The notes under the pieces: generated by a model | What the model was told of the DNA's origin: nothing | The model's input: the letters and a program-made list of their open reading frames with translations, nothing else | Database searches by the model: none | In this document: piece by piece, positions 19,427 through 31,864 of the stretch | Layout: each line of letters opens with the position of its first letter | Numbering within the stretch: position 1 is the stretch's first letter | DNA from: Lelliottia wanjuensis | Lineage (GTDB): Bacteria > Pseudomonadota > Gammaproteobacteria > Enterobacterales > Enterobacteriaceae | DNA length: 64,000 nucleotides | NCBI RefSeq assembly: GCF_030238365.1 | Contig: NZ_JASSOT010000060.1 | Location: 1-64,000 of the forward strand | Direction: 5' to 3' | Made by a program: the position numbers and the translations under genes

Positions 19427-21754
19427 TTAGCGTTTCTTGCCCATTGCGGCGGCCAGCGCATCCATCATCGCGCTGTTACCGGCAGGCTGGGCCTGAGGGC
19501 GGGGTTTCGCGGCTTTGGCTGCCGGACGGGACTGATCGCGTGCACCACCGCTGTTGCTGCGGCGAGCGTTGGTTTCGCCCGGCTGCTCGTCAAGGCGCAT
19601 GGTCAGGGCGATGCGCTTACGCTGCATATCCACTTCCAGCACTTTCACCTTCACGATATCGCCCGCTTTGACCACCGTGTGCGGGTCTTCCACGAACTTA
19701 TCGGCCAGCGACGAGATATGAACCAGACCATCCTGATGCACGCCGATATCGACAAAGGCACCAAAGTTGGTGACGTTGGTGACCGCGCCTTCCAGCACCA
19801 TGCCCGGCTGCAGATCCTTCATCGTCTCAACGCCTTCGGCGAATTTCGCGGTTTTAAACTCAGGGCGCGGGTCGCGGCCTGGTTTTTCCAGCTCTTTGAT
19901 GATGTCGGTGACGGTCGGCACGCCGAATTTATCGTCGGTGAAGTCAACGGCGCGCAGGTCGCGCAGATTGGTGCTGTTGCCCATCAGATCTTTCAGCGCC
20001 TGCTGCGTGGCGGCCAGAATGCGCTCCACCACCGGGTAAGCCTCCGGGTGGACGGTTGAGGCGTCCAGCGGGTTATCGCCGTGGTTGATACGCAGGAAGC
20101 CCGCGCACTGCTCGAAGGCTTTCGGCCCCAGACGGCTCACTTTCAGCAGCTGCTGGCGGTTCTGGAACTGACCGTTCTCATCGCGCCAGGCGACGATGTT
20201 CTGCGCCATCATGCGGGTTAAGCCCGCCACGCGGGTTAAGAGCGCAACGGAAGCGGTATTCAGGTCCACGCCGACGGCGTTCACGCAGTCTTCCACTACC
20301 GCATCCAGACGGCGCGCCAACTGAGTCTGGCTGACGTCGTGCTGATACTGGCCCACACCGATGGATTTGGGATCGATTTTCACCAGCTCTGCCAGCGGAT
20401 CCTGCAGACGACGGGCGATAGAGACCGCACCGCGCAGGGAAACGTCGAGATCCGGGAACTCCAGCGCCGCCAGTTCGGACGCGGAATAAACCGACGCACC
20501 GGCTTCGCTGACGATCACTTTCTGAGCGGTGACTTTCGGGAACTGCGCTTGCACGTCGAGGAAGAAGCGTTCGGTTTCGCGCGATGCGGTACCGTTACCG
20601 ATCGCCACCAGCTCGACGTTGTATTTTTCACACAGGGCGGCGACCACCACGGCAGCTTTCGCGGCCTGGCCGGTGTGTGGATAGATGGTGTCGGTCGCGA
20701 CCAGTTTGCCGGTGCCGTCGACCACGGCCACTTTCACGCCGGTACGCAGACCCGGATCGAGACCCATGGTGGCGCGCAGGCCCGCCGGGGCGGCCATCAG
20801 CAGATCGTGCAGGTTACGGGCGAAAACGTTGATCGCTTCGTCTTCCGCGCGTTCGCGCACGGTGCCCATCAGTTCAGTTTCGAGGTGCATCAGCACCTTG
20901 ATGCGCCAGGTCCAGCTCACCACGCCTTTGCGCCAGCTATCTGCCGGGGCGTTGTTCAGGCGCAGGCCTAGATGGTCGGTAATAATCTGCTCGCAGTAAC
21001 TCTCTTTCGGCGGCTCGTCGAACTGCGGGTCGGCATTGAGAGAGAGCTGCAAGACGCCTTCGTTGCGACCGCGGAACATCGCCAGCGCGCGGTGCGACGG
21101 GGCGGTGGAGATCGGTTCGTGATGGTCGAAGTAATCGCGGAATTTCGCGCCTTCCTCTTCTTTACCGCTCACCACGGTCGAGACGATGTGGGCATTTTTC
21201 CACAGATAATCACGCACTTTGGAGAGCAGCGCGGCGTCTTCGGCGAAACGCTCCATCAGAATATAGCGCGCGCCGTCGAGGGCCGCTTTGGTGTCGGCGA
21301 TGCCTTTGTCCGCGTCGATAAATTTCGCGGCTTCCGTTTCCGGATCGTGCGACGGCGTGGTCCACAGCAGATCGGCCAGCGGCTCAAGGCCTGCTTCAAT
21401 CGCAATCTGCCCGCGGGTGCGGCGCTTCGGTTTATACGGCAGATAGAGGTCTTCGAGCTCGGTTTTGCTCATCGTGCCGTTGATGGCACCTGCCAGCGCA
21501 TCGGTCAGTTTGCCCTGCTCGCCGATGGATTTGAGAATGGCCTGACGACGGTCTTCCAGCTCGCGCAGGTAGCCCAGACGGGTCTCCAGGTTGCGCAGCT
21601 GCGTGTCATCCAGACCGCCGGTGACTTCCTTACGATAACGTGCAATAAACGGCACGGTGTTCCCTTCATCAAGCAGGCGAACGGCAGCTTCTACCTGTTC
21701 GGCTCTGGCCTGAAGTTCACCCGCAATAATGCGGCAGAGCGAATCTTTCATCAT
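19427..21754 (-). CDS. yhgF: Tex-family RNA-binding protein YhgF
   Basis: YhgF belongs to the Tex/Spt6-like family of conserved cytoplasmic nucleic-acid-binding proteins that affect transcription and translation quality. The 775-residue protein has an N-terminal helical Tex region, a YqgF/RuvC-like domain near 320-460 (with [16 protein letters not shown]), helix-hairpin-helix motifs around 490-560 and an S1 RNA-binding domain at about 645-720 ([16 protein letters not shown]). The C-terminal tail is low-complexity (Ala, Pro, Lys). The start MMKDSLC at 21754 follows E. coli; the frame extends 18 codons further upstream. Confidence 0.95.
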   Translation of the reverse strand: MMKDSLCRIIAGELQARAEQVEAAVRLLDEGNTVPFIARYRKEVTGGLDDTQLRNLETRLGYLRELEDRRQAILKSIGEQGKLTDALAGAINGTMSKTELEDLYLPYKPKRRTRGQIAIEAGLEPLADLLWTTPSHDPETEAAKFIDADKGIADTKAALDGARYILMERFAEDAALLSKVRDYLWKNAHIVSTVVSGKEEEGAKFRDYFDHHEPISTAPSHRALAMFRGRNEGVLQLSLNADPQFDEPPKESYCEQIITDHLGLRLNNAPADSWRKGVVSWTWRIKVLMHLETELMGTVRERAEDEAINVFARNLHDLLMAAPAGLRATMGLDPGLRTGVKVAVVDGTGKLVATDTIYPHTGQAAKAAVVVAALCEKYNVELVAIGNGTASRETERFFLDVQAQFPKVTAQKVIVSEAGASVYSASELAALEFPDLDVSLRGAVSIARRLQDPLAELVKIDPKSIGVGQYQHDVSQTQLARRLDAVVEDCVNAVGVDLNTASVALLTRVAGLTRMMAQNIVAWRDENGQFQNRQQLLKVSRLGPKAFEQCAGFLRINHGDNPLDASTVHPEAYPVVERILAATQQALKDLMGNSTNLRDLRAVDFTDDKFGVPTVTDIIKELEKPGRDPRPEFKTAKFAEGVETMKDLQPGMVLEGAVTNVTNFGAFVDIGVHQDGLVHISSLADKFVEDPHTVVKAGDIVKVKVLEVDMQRKRIALTMRLDEQPGETNARRSNSGGARDQSRPAAKAAKPRPQAQPAGNSAMMDALAAAMGKKR

Positions 21755-21841
21755 GGCTTTGTCATCTGGTTTGTCGAAAAACAGGGGGATAGTTATACGG
21801 GCTGACACGCGAAAATGCCAGCCGTGGAGGGTGCTCTCGGA

Positions 21842-22315
21842 CTATTTAACGTACTCAATTTCGTTGACGTACCAGCTGGCTTCTCCGCCGGGCGTCTGGA
21901 CGATGGCTAAATCGCCGACTTCCTTTTTCAGCAGCGCGCGGGCCATCGGCGAGTCGATGGAGATGTAATCCTTACGACCAAAAATTTCATCGTAGCCGAC
22001 GATGCGAAAACGTCGGGTATTGCCGTCGTCGTTCTCGATTTCTACCCACGCGCCGAAGAACACTTTGCCTTCCTGCTGCGGGGAATAATCAACGATTCGT
22101 AGGTTTTCAAGGCATTTAGTGAGATAACGGACGCGCCTGTCAATCTCACGCAGGCGTTTTTTATTATACTGATAGTCAGCGTTTTCGCTGCGGTCGCCGA
22201 GGCTGGCCGCCCAGGTGACTTTTTTGGTCACTTCCGGACGTTCTTCGCGCCAGAGGTAATCCATCTCTTTTTTGAGTTTTTCGTACCCTTCGCGGGTGAT
22301 CAGCGGCGTTTTCAT
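21842..22315 (-). CDS. greB: Transcript cleavage factor GreB
   Basis: GreB enters the RNA polymerase secondary channel and stimulates cleavage of backtracked RNA. The 157-residue protein has the N-terminal antiparallel coiled coil (about 1-75) with the conserved acidic residues in DRSENADYQYNKKRLREID, and a C-terminal FKBP-like domain ending DSPMARALLKKEVGD. It is divergent from ompR, and yhgF lies 87 bases downstream on the same strand. Confidence 0.95.
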   Translation of the reverse strand: MKTPLITREGYEKLKKEMDYLWREERPEVTKKVTWAASLGDRSENADYQYNKKRLREIDRRVRYLTKCLENLRIVDYSPQQEGKVFFGAWVEIENDDGNTRRFRIVGYDEIFGRKDYISIDSPMARALLKKEVGDLAIVQTPGGEASWYVNEIEYVK

Positions 22316-22547
22316 GGTGTGACCTTTAAGACTCTACTCAATGACTGGCATTAGGCACATTACGTACCACATAGCTTAACAGACAGGATTAATAATGAGT
22401 TATGTGATGAAATGTGCAGATAAGCTCCTGTTAAATATGCTTTGTAACAATTTCGACTAGAATTTATACCAGATTTAGCTGGTCGCAGACGCGTACTTTT
22501 TTAGAATACGTACTGAAATACTATCCGGGCCTTTGGGAGTACATACA

Positions 22548-24610
<2,063 letters not shown>

Positions 24611-24624
24611 AAACAAGCCGCACC

Positions 24625-24673
24625 GAACAGTCCCCTCTCCCTTGAGGGAGAGGGTTAGGGTGAGGGGGAAAGG
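24625..24673. repeat. CCCCTCTCCC palindrome after envZ
   Basis: CAGTCCCCTCTCCCTTGAGG followed by GAGAGGGTTAGGGTGAGGGG is an inverted copy of the repeat at 143-180. It stands head to head with the module at 24681, giving two divergent palindromes in about 100 bases. Confidence 0.75.
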
Positions 24674-24680
24674 CGTACGC

Positions 24681-24769
24681 TGATGCCCTCACCCCGGCCC
24701 TCTCCCACAGGGAGAGGGAGAAAACATAAAAAAAGGTAACCCTTGGGTTACCTTTTTGCTTTTACCTTG
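24681..24769 (+). terminator. Composite palindrome-plus-terminator module (copy A), envZ/pckA
   Basis: This is the most complete copy: the CCCTCACCCCGGCCCTCTCCC palindrome with its GGGAGAGGG arm, GAGAAAACATA linker, and stem AAAAAGGTAACCC / GGGTTACCTTTTT (24730-24757), then GCTTTTACCTT. The hairpin bases differ from the ACGGCAAC/GTTGCCGT type but keep pairing. The last bases overlap the pckA stop codon (24762-24764). A and T runs on both sides suit bidirectional use between convergent envZ and pckA. Confidence 0.85.
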
Positions 24770-26378
24770 GTCCCGCACTCACCAACGCCGCACCCGCTGG
24801 CGTATCGGTATACTTCTCAAAGTTTTCAATAAACAGCTTCGCCAGCGTTTCGGCCTTCTCTTGCCACTGCTCCGGAGAACCGTAGGTGTTGCGCGGGTCG
24901 AGGATATGGGTATCCACGCCAGGCAGCGCCGTTGGGATCGCCAGATCGAACATCGGCAGGGTGAAGGTTTCCGCATCGTCCAGCGAGCCATCGATGATCG
25001 CGTCGATAATCGCGCGCGTATCTTTGATGGAGATGCGTTTGCCCGTTCCGTTCCAGCCCGTGTTCACCAGATACGCCTGCGCGCCAGCGGCCTGCATGCG
25101 TTTCACCAGCACTTCGGCGTACTGCGTCGGGTGCAGCGACAGGAATGCCGCGCCGAAGCAGGCGGAGAAGGTTGGGGTTGGCTCGGTCACACCGCGCTCG
25201 GTACCGGCCAGTTTGGCGGTAAAGCCCGACAGGAAGTGATACTGCGTCTGGCTGGCCGTCAGGCGAGAGACCGGTGGCAGCACGCCAAAGGCATCGGCGG
25301 TCAGGAAGATCACTTTCGACGCATGGCCCGCTTTCGACACCGGCTTCACGATGTTATCGATGTGATAGATCGGATACGACACGCGGGTGTTTTCGGTTTT
25401 CGACGCATCGTCAAAATCGACGGTGCCATCGGCGAGCACGGTGACGTTTTCCAGCAGCGCATCGCGACGGATGGCGCCGTAAATGTCCGGTTCCGCTTCT
25501 GCCGACAGACGGATCGTTTTGGCGTAGCAGCCACCTTCAAAGTTAAACACGCCGTCATCGTCCCAGCCGTGTTCATCGTCGCCAATCAGACGGCGCTTAG
25601 GATCGGTGGACAGGGTGGTTTTGCCGGTGCCGGAGAGACCAAAGAACACCGCCACGTCACCCTCTTCGCCGACGTTGGCGGAGCAGTGCATGGAGGCGAT
25701 GCCCTGCAGCGGCAGCAGGTAGTTCATCACTGAGAACATCCCTTTCTTCATTTCGCCGCCGTACCAGGTACCGCCAATGAGCTGGATGCGCTCGGTCAGA
25801 TTGAAGGCGATGAAGTTTTCCGAGTTCAGGCCCTGCTCTTTCCACTGCGGGTTGGTGCATTTCGCGCCGTTCATCACGATAAAATCAGGCTCGAAATCCT
25901 GTAACTCTTCATCGGTCGGGCGAATAAACATGTTCTTCACGAAATGCGCCTGCCAGGCGACTTCGGTCACAAAGCGAACGGAGAGACGGGTGTCGGCATT
26001 GGCGCCACAGAAGGCATCAATAATGAACAGACGCTTGCCGGAGAGTTGATGCGTGACGAGTCCTTTCAGATGCTGCCAGGTCTCCTGGGAGAGCGGTTTG
26101 TTGTCGTTCTTCCCTTTGCCCTTATCTGCCCACCACAGCGTGTCGCGGGTGGTGTCGTCACGGACGATATACTTATCTTTCGGCGAACGGCCGGTGAAAA
26201 TCCCGGTGTCCACGGCGATAGCACCAGTGTTCGTCAACACACCTCGCTCGTATCCTTCCAGTGCTGGATTGAGCTCTTCCTGATACAGCGTATCGTAATC
26301 GGGGTTGTAGACGATTTCCTGGACGTCGTTGATACCATAAGCCTTGAGATCTTGCGGGGTTAAATCTTTAACGCGCAT
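24762..26378 (-). CDS. pckA: Phosphoenolpyruvate carboxykinase (ATP) PckA
   Basis: PckA converts oxaloacetate and ATP to phosphoenolpyruvate, the first committed step of gluconeogenesis in the cytoplasm. The 538-residue protein (E. coli 540) shows the P-loop [11 protein letters not shown], the kinase-2 region with [18 protein letters not shown], and the substrate-binding [12 protein letters not shown]. The start MRVKDLT at 26378 follows AAGGAG. A CRP site about 120 bases upstream fits known cAMP-CRP activation during growth on gluconeogenic carbon. Confidence 0.97.
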   Translation of the reverse strand: MRVKDLTPQDLKAYGINDVQEIVYNPDYDTLYQEELNPALEGYERGVLTNTGAIAVDTGIFTGRSPKDKYIVRDDTTRDTLWWADKGKGKNDNKPLSQETWQHLKGLVTHQLSGKRLFIIDAFCGANADTRLSVRFVTEVAWQAHFVKNMFIRPTDEELQDFEPDFIVMNGAKCTNPQWKEQGLNSENFIAFNLTERIQLIGGTWYGGEMKKGMFSVMNYLLPLQGIASMHCSANVGEEGDVAVFFGLSGTGKTTLSTDPKRRLIGDDEHGWDDDGVFNFEGGCYAKTIRLSAEAEPDIYGAIRRDALLENVTVLADGTVDFDDASKTENTRVSYPIYHIDNIVKPVSKAGHASKVIFLTADAFGVLPPVSRLTASQTQYHFLSGFTAKLAGTERGVTEPTPTFSACFGAAFLSLHPTQYAEVLVKRMQAAGAQAYLVNTGWNGTGKRISIKDTRAIIDAIIDGSLDDAETFTLPMFDLAIPTALPGVDTHILDPRNTYGSPEQWQEKAETLAKLFIENFEKYTDTPAGAALVSAGPR

Positions 26379-26497
26379 GTCACTGCTCCTTAGCCAATAT
26401 GTACTGCCTGAAATTGTAGGGTTTTTCTTAGGATGTTAACCGCGACGGGGCTCATAGATTTACGTATCTGGACAAAACCCTTCCTGACGGAAAACGC

Positions 26498-26513
26498 TGT
26501 GACTCCTGTCACG
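26498..26513. promoter_or_regulatory. CRP site of pckA
   Basis: TGTGACTCCTGTCACG has the two TGTGA / TCACR halves at the correct six-base spacing, nearly symmetric. It lies about 120 bases upstream of the pckA start. Confidence 0.75.
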
Positions 26514-26680
26514 AAGCAGGGCGGATTATCGCAGGATTCGCTTTTTTGTGGGGGGAAATGTTCTCAAAAGGTTAAATCCTGGAGCATTTAACCGGAAGAA
26601 TGTGAATGTAATCGCATACATGTAAGAAAGTTACGTAAGGGTTACATTACGAAAAACGATTCAGCTAAACGGGGAAATTT

Positions 26681-26701
26681 CCCCTCACCGGAAGTGAGGG
26701 G
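26681..26701 (-). terminator. Hairpin downstream of hslO
   Basis: CCCCTCAC and GTGAGGGG form an 8-bp stem around CGGAA, 8 bases beyond the hslO stop. In the hslO direction the stem is followed by an AAATTT run rather than a clean U tract, so it is a moderate terminator candidate. Confidence 0.55.
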
Positions 26702-26708
26702 AGGGGCA

Positions 26709-27587
26709 TTAATGAACCTGCGGATCCGCCGGGGAGGCGTTGTTGCGGATCTCGGCGATATCCATCGAGTTGAACACGTAGTGAGAACCACAGTAATCAC
26801 AGTTCATATCGATTTCGCCATCTTCAGCCATAATGCTGTCGATCTCTTCATCCGGCAGGGTGCGCAGCGCGCCCGCACAGCGTTCACGGGAGCAGGTGCA
26901 TTTGAATTCGACGTCCTGCGGATCGTACAGCGTGACCTCTTCTTCGTGATACAGACGCCACAACACTTCGTTCGCCGGGAGCGTGAACAGCTCTTCCGCT
27001 TTGATGGTTTCGGTCAGCGTCGCCAGGTGCTCGAAGTCATTGCCCTGAGCATTCTGCGCCGGCAGAACCTGCAGCAGCATACCGCCCGCCGCCAGTTGGC
27101 CGTCCACTTCGCCGGTGCGGATAAACAGGCGCGTTGGCAGCTGTTCGGAGCGCAGGAAGTAATCTTCCAGGCAGGCGGCCAGCGTATCGCCCTCCAGACC
27201 CACCACGCCCTGATAGCGCTCGCCCTCTTCCGGGGTAATGGTGATCACCAGGAAACCGTTGCCGACCAGGGTTTTCAGATCGGCACCTTCCGGCACCTCA
27301 CCCTGCACGCGCGCCACACCGCGCATTTGCTGCTGGTTGTTGCCGTTGATCACCGCCAGGGTCATCGGGCCATCGCCCTGCAGCTGCACGGTGATGTCAC
27401 CTGCGAACTTCAGCGTCGCCGTCAGCAGGCTGGTTGCGACCAGCAGTTCGCCGAGAATATTTTTCACCGGCTGAGGATAGCTGTGGTTTTCGAGGATCTG
27501 TTTCCAGGTTTCGGATACCGTCACCAGCTCGCCGCGAACGGCAAATTGCTCAAACAGATAGCGATGTAATTGGTCGTGTTGGGACAT
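26709..27587 (-). CDS. hslO: Redox-regulated chaperone Hsp33 (HslO)
   Basis: Hsp33 is a cytoplasmic holdase switched on by oxidants and heat through zinc release and disulfide formation. The 292-residue protein (E. coli 292) has the chaperone core and a C-terminal redox switch with the zinc ligands CTC and CDYC arranged as CXC...CXXC. It lies 23 bases downstream of hslR on the same strand, consistent with the E. coli heat-shock operon yrfG-hslR-hslO. Confidence 0.97.
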   Translation of the reverse strand: MSQHDQLHRYLFEQFAVRGELVTVSETWKQILENHSYPQPVKNILGELLVATSLLTATLKFAGDITVQLQGDGPMTLAVINGNNQQQMRGVARVQGEVPEGADLKTLVGNGFLVITITPEEGERYQGVVGLEGDTLAACLEDYFLRSEQLPTRLFIRTGEVDGQLAAGGMLLQVLPAQNAQGNDFEHLATLTETIKAEELFTLPANEVLWRLYHEEEVTLYDPQDVEFKCTCSRERCAGALRTLPDEEIDSIMAEDGEIDMNCDYCGSHYVFNSMDIAEIRNNASPADPQVH

Positions 27588-27610
27588 AATTTTCTCTCTT
27601 CGAACGGCGA

Positions 27611-28012
27611 TTACTCATGTTCGCCGTGTTTAAATTTCATCAGGTCGCGACGTTCTTTTTTATCCGGTCGCCTGTCCGGATGCGGCATGGTCAGGGCATT
27701 CATCTTGCGTGCCAGCGCCACTTTCTCGCGCTTTTCAACGCTCTCGGTCGTCTCTTCATACATCAGGACCGCTTCGGTTGCCGGGCGACGTTGTTCGGTA
27801 ACGGCTTTGATAATCACCGTGCGTTCATCGTTACCCTGACGCAGAGTCAGCGTGGCATTCAGTTCGACAAGTTTACTGGGCTTGCTGCGCTGCCCGTTGT
27901 AATGCACCTTACCGCCATCGACCATTTCGCGGGCCAGGGCGCGCGTTTTATAAAAACGGGCGGCCCACAGCCATTTGTCCAGTCTTACCCCATCGGAGGG
28001 CTTGTCTTTCAT
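27611..28012 (-). CDS. hslR: Ribosome-associated heat shock protein Hsp15 (HslR)
   Basis: Hsp15 binds free 50S subunits that carry a nascent chain with tRNA and helps recycle stalled ribosomes. The 133-residue protein has an N-terminal S4-type RNA-binding domain ([19 protein letters not shown], about 9-70) and a basic C-terminal helix. Its start codon overlaps the yrfG stop by four bases (ATGA), so translation is probably coupled. Confidence 0.96.
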   Translation of the reverse strand: MKDKPSDGVRLDKWLWAARFYKTRALAREMVDGGKVHYNGQRSKPSKLVELNATLTLRQGNDERTVIIKAVTEQRRPATEAVLMYEETTESVEKREKVALARKMNALTMPHPDRRPDKKERRDLMKFKHGEHE

Positions 28013-28692
28013 GGCGTCTCCTTCACGTTGAGTGAGGGGATCATTCGGCGATAGTCGTTCAGCGCCGGATGCCGCAGATAGCTTTTATCCGCCAGGCCGG
28101 AATCAGGATTCGTCACGCCCAGGCAATAGCGAATACCGAAGGTTGCCGCCGAATCCAGAATCGGTTCACTGTCGTCAATGAACAGGGTTCTTTCTGGCTG
28201 CAAACCGGTCTCTTCTGCCACCGCCTGCCACAATCGCTGATCCTCTTTCGGATAACCAAATGTGTGGGTGGAAAGTAATAAATCAAGGTGCGACGCGAGC
28301 CCGGTATTTTCGAGCTTCACGGCCAGGTTATGCGGATGCGCGTTAGTCAGCAGAATACGGCGCTTGCCGCTCGCTTTCAGGGCATCGAGAAAAGGCACCG
28401 TATCTTCACGCAGCACCGCATTCGGCCCTTGCGCGGTGGTCATGGCGCAAATATCCAGGCCGAGCTTGTCGCTCCAGTAATCCAGGCAGTACCAGTTTAG
28501 CGTATGCTGCACGGCGTGATACTGCTGGCGAATATAATCCTGTGCTTCTGCCGGAGTGATGCCCTGCTGCGCGCCATAGGTCTCAGGCACCAGCTTTTGC
28601 CAGAAGTGATTATCAAATGCGAGATCGAGCAGCGTGCCATCCATATCCAGCAGGACGGTATCAACGTCCTGCCAGGCGATATCAAGATGCAT
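28009..28692 (-). CDS. yrfG: GMP/IMP 5'-nucleotidase YrfG (HAD family)
   Basis: YrfG is a HAD-superfamily phosphatase reported to hydrolyse purine nucleotides such as GMP and IMP. The 227-residue protein has the catalytic aspartates in LLDMDGTLLD (motif I), LLTNAHP (motif II), a lysine in YPKEDQ (motif III) and FIDDSE (motif IV). It is slightly longer at the C terminus than E. coli YrfG (222). It heads the hslR-hslO operon and follows igaA on the same strand. Confidence 0.92.
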   Translation of the reverse strand: MHLDIAWQDVDTVLLDMDGTLLDLAFDNHFWQKLVPETYGAQQGITPAEAQDYIRQQYHAVQHTLNWYCLDYWSDKLGLDICAMTTAQGPNAVLREDTVPFLDALKASGKRRILLTNAHPHNLAVKLENTGLASHLDLLLSTHTFGYPKEDQRLWQAVAEETGLQPERTLFIDDSEPILDSAATFGIRYCLGVTNPDSGLADKSYLRHPALNDYRRMIPSLNVKETP

Positions 28693-28754
28693 GAGGGGAA
28701 CTCTCCAGCCAGAAAACGTGCGCGACAGGGTAGCATAACTGTCGCGCAGCGGTA

Positions 28755-30893
28755 TTATCCGATCAGGCTTTCAGGTGCGGAGATGAGTTTAGGATTGAGG
28801 CAGTTGTCGTAGTACTGCTGGATGTCGGTCAGACGCGTACGCGAGCGCTGATAGCGGCGCAGGGCGGCGATACCGTTCCAGACAATGCACACCAGCATCG
28901 CCAGCATTAGCAGGGTGGTGCCGATGTACCGCCACAGTCCGGCGCTGTCCGGCATGCGGTGCAGGTCGACGTGGCGGGTGCCGTTGGCATCCGTAAAGAT
29001 CCCCGTCACAATCCCTTCGGCGCTGAACGGCGTCTGCATCAGCATTTGCGCCAGACGCTGGAACTCGCCCCATTGCTCCTGGGCCGGGTAATCATACAGC
29101 GCCACCGGCGGATAAGGCTGATCGACCAGATCGCTGCCCTCGTCGCTGACAATCACAAACCCGCCGGGAGCCGGGCTGTTTAACGCCTGGGCCGCGCGAG
29201 TGGTTTCACGCTGCACGAAAGGCGCAGTTGAGGTGGCGACCAGGTTCTCCAGCGATTCGGCGCTGACCGGGCGCAGCAGAACGTTCACCCCGTCGAGTCG
29301 ACCCGCGTCGGCGCGTTTCACCAGCGCCTCCCAGTCTTTGCTGTTCCCGAGATTCACCAGCGCATTTTTGAGCCGCACACACTCATCTTCGGCGGAACAC
29401 AAATCCTGCGTTTTCATCACGATGTCGCCAAAATCATCCAGCAGCACCATGCCCGATTTCTGAATCGCCGCGCGCAGAGACTGGCTCACGCGGGCGTTGT
29501 CTTCCGGTTTGGGGTGCAGCTGGCGGTTCAGCGCCTGGGTCAGGGCCGTGGCTTTACTGACCGTATCGGACTCCGGCAGCGGCAGAGGCGGGGCGTCGTT
29601 CCAGATGATTTGCGAGCAATCAAACGGCGTAAACGGCGAGTTCTGACGCGTGTTCCAGGTGCCCGGCGCATGGATGTTACACATGCCCGTACCTTTCAGC
29701 TTCAGAGTATCGCCCACGCGCACGCCGGCCTCTTCCAGCTGGTTAACGCTGGTGGCTTCAACGGTTTGCGCGCCTTTGATCCACGACAGGGTAAATTTAA
29801 TCGGCATATCGAGCGGCACCAGCAGGATCAGCATCGCCAGCACCAGGGCAGCGCCACCGGCGATGACGGTACTGCGCAACCAGTGCTGGAGCGGGAAGTT
29901 TTTGACTTCATCGTGCAGGGACAGGAAACGCCCCTGCCGCACCACGTGGCGGTCGAGATAGATATCAATATCGGTTTTTTGCCCTAAATCCTGGGCAATC
30001 CACGGCTGCCAGTGGCGCGGATAGATGAGATCGATAATCCCGAGGGAGATGTTGTTGATATGCTCCTGATCGTTCTCACCGAACAGACCCCAGCGCTTTG
30101 GCGTGCCGCGCAGGCAGTGGATTTCACGCAGCGTGGTTTTGGCCGGTTTGGCGAACAATCCCCACAGGCCAGCGGCCAGCAGCAGAACGGCACCGCCGGC
30201 GAGCCACGGCGCAAAAACGTCTGGCGTCATCAGGCAGAAGAAAAAGAGCAGGAAGGCGGCGACGATCAGAACTGCTTCGCGGATCCCGTCCGGGCGGCTC
30301 AGGGCGTACTCTTCGTGCGTCTCCTGGCGAATGTTGAGCAGCTCAATCTGCTCGGTCTCTTCACCGCGGATCGACGCCTGTGTGGAACTGGTGCGTTCCA
30401 GCGCAAAGCGCGGCGCTTCCTGAACATATTCGCTCAGGGTATGACCATTCAGGGTGATGACCAGCGGGATGGAATCCGTATGGATCAGCTCAACGCTATT
30501 TTCGTCATTAATGTATTGTTCCCAGAACGGCGGGAGATGCACCTCGACCGAGTCGAGATAGTAGCGCCACTTGTTGGGATCGTCGGTGGTAATGCCATAG
30601 CGGGTAATCGAGCGCGTGACGCACAGCACGGTATCGCTTTGGGCGTTGAGCTTCAGGAAAACAGGGGCGGCGGTCGCGCCGGTCGGGCCAGGCGTCTGCT
30701 GGACACGGTTCAACGTCTCGAGGTAATTTTCGATCGCATTGCGTTCTTCAGGCGCGAGTTTGCGCGTAGTCGCACCGGCAAAGGCGTTTAAAAAAGGCAG
30801 TCGATATCGCTGTTGCGCCCGACGCCTGTACAACCACCCTGCGATCAATACGCAGGCCAGCATAGCAGCGAAAATTATCAAAATGGTGCTCAT
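28755..30893 (-). CDS. igaA: Inner-membrane Rcs inhibitor IgaA (YrfF/UmoB)
   Basis: IgaA represses the Rcs envelope-stress phosphorelay by contacting RcsD and is relieved by RcsF; it is essential in rcs+ cells. The 712-residue protein (E. coli 711) has a membrane segment at 2-20, a pair near 207-250, another at about 340-360, a large periplasmic domain with cysteines (360-650) and a last segment near 655-680. It stands alone, divergent from nudE. Confidence 0.94.
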   Translation of the reverse strand: MSTILIIFAAMLACVLIAGWLYRRRAQQRYRLPFLNAFAGATTRKLAPEERNAIENYLETLNRVQQTPGPTGATAAPVFLKLNAQSDTVLCVTRSITRYGITTDDPNKWRYYLDSVEVHLPPFWEQYINDENSVELIHTDSIPLVITLNGHTLSEYVQEAPRFALERTSSTQASIRGEETEQIELLNIRQETHEEYALSRPDGIREAVLIVAAFLLFFFCLMTPDVFAPWLAGGAVLLLAAGLWGLFAKPAKTTLREIHCLRGTPKRWGLFGENDQEHINNISLGIIDLIYPRHWQPWIAQDLGQKTDIDIYLDRHVVRQGRFLSLHDEVKNFPLQHWLRSTVIAGGAALVLAMLILLVPLDMPIKFTLSWIKGAQTVEATSVNQLEEAGVRVGDTLKLKGTGMCNIHAPGTWNTRQNSPFTPFDCSQIIWNDAPPLPLPESDTVSKATALTQALNRQLHPKPEDNARVSQSLRAAIQKSGMVLLDDFGDIVMKTQDLCSAEDECVRLKNALVNLGNSKDWEALVKRADAGRLDGVNVLLRPVSAESLENLVATSTAPFVQRETTRAAQALNSPAPGGFVIVSDEGSDLVDQPYPPVALYDYPAQEQWGEFQRLAQMLMQTPFSAEGIVTGIFTDANGTRHVDLHRMPDSAGLWRYIGTTLLMLAMLVCIVWNGIAALRRYQRSRTRLTDIQQYYDNCLNPKLISAPESLIG

Positions 30894-31214
30894 GCTTTCC
30901 CCATCTTACTTATCTTCAGGTGTTGTCAGTTGCACCTTTTACCGTGAATGAGTCTCTGTGGTTGGCTATCGGCAAGTATGGAGTCGAACTTGAGCGTTTT
31001 GAAGCGCATCCCAGTGACCGGAGATAATAGCAAAGGCAACGAAGGCGGGATATCAGCAAATTCCTGGAGTTATTTCAAGCTCTTGACTTTTGACTGGAAA
31101 TGAGGATTAACTCACGATACGTTGCAAAAATGTAAATAAACAGCGATTGACATTGCCGAAACCGTGCGGCATATCGCACAATGCACTCAGTTCACACAGC
31201 AAAGACCCGTCAAG
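30894..31214. promoter_or_regulatory. igaA-nudE divergent intergenic region
   Basis: This 321-base gap carries the two divergent promoters. A TTGACA at 31147-31152 with a weak CATATC 17 bases further is a candidate nudE promoter. I see no repeat, RNA gene or supported open frame in the rest. Confidence 0.45.
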
Positions 31215-31775
31215 ATGAGCAAACCCTTACAAAAGCCCACCATTCTGAATGTTGAAACCGTCGCCAAATCACGTCTGTTTACCGTGGAAAGTGTCGATCT
31301 GGAGTTCAGCAACGGCGTGCGTCGCGTCTATGAACGTATGCGCCCATCCACGCGCGAAGCGGTGATGATTATCCCCATTGTGGACGATCACCTGATCCTG
31401 ATCCGTGAATATGCGGTGGGTACCGAATCTTATGAATTGGGTTTCTCGAAGGGGCTTATCGATCCGGGTGAAACCGTTTTTGAAGCCGCGAATCGCGAGC
31501 TGAAAGAAGAGGTTGGCTTCGGCGCTCATGACCTGACTTTCCTGAAAAAACTGAGCATGGCCCCGTCCTATTTCTCCAGCAAAATGAATATCGTGCTGGC
31601 AGAAGATCTCTATCCGGAGAAGCTGGAAGGGGATGAGCCTGAGCCGCTGCCGCAGGTACGCTGGCCGCTGGCGCATCTGATGGATCTGCTGGAAGAGCCC
31701 GATTTTAACGAAGCGCGTAATGTGAGTGCGCTGTTCCTGGTGCGGGAGTGGTTGAAAGGGCAGGGTAGATTGTAG
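31215..31775 (+). CDS. nudE: ADP compounds hydrolase NudE (Nudix)
   Basis: NudE hydrolyses ADP-ribose, NADH, Ap3A and similar compounds. The 186-residue protein has a full Nudix box, GLIDPGETVFEAANRELKEE followed by VGF (about residues 80-102). The start MSKPLQK at 31215 gives the E. coli length; an in-frame ATG 17 codons upstream has no supporting homology. A composite terminator module separates it from the convergent mrcA. Confidence 0.95.
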   Translation: MSKPLQKPTILNVETVAKSRLFTVESVDLEFSNGVRRVYERMRPSTREAVMIIPIVDDHLILIREYAVGTESYELGFSKGLIDPGETVFEAANRELKEEVGFGAHDLTFLKKLSMAPSYFSSKMNIVLAEDLYPEKLEGDEPEPLPQVRWPLAHLMDLLEEPDFNEARNVSALFLVREWLKGQGRL

Positions 31776-31780
31776 CGGCC

Positions 31781-31864
31781 TGATGCCCTCACCCCGACCC
31801 TCTCCCACGGGGAGAGGGAGAAAACAATAAGAACGGCAACTTGCGTTGCCGTTCTGCTTTTAAC
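31781..31864 (+). terminator. Composite palindrome-plus-terminator module (copy B), nudE/mrcA
   Basis: The palindrome CCCTCACCCCGACCCTCTCC with its GGGAGAGGG arm, the linker GAGAAAACAATA, and the perfect 11-bp stem AGAACGGCAAC-TTGC-GTTGCCGTTCT (31830-31855) are followed by GCTTTTAACTT, which runs into the mrcA stop codon. It sits between convergent genes, like copies A and C. Confidence 0.85.

Larger units (their letters stand above)
26379..26708 (-). promoter_or_regulatory. pckA upstream region
   Basis: This 330-base gap separates pckA from the 3' end of hslO. It holds a CRP site (26498-26513) and, at its far end, a CCCCTCAC/GTGAGGGG hairpin (26681-26701) that ends hslO. No open frame or RNA gene is supported. 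Confidence 0.6.
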
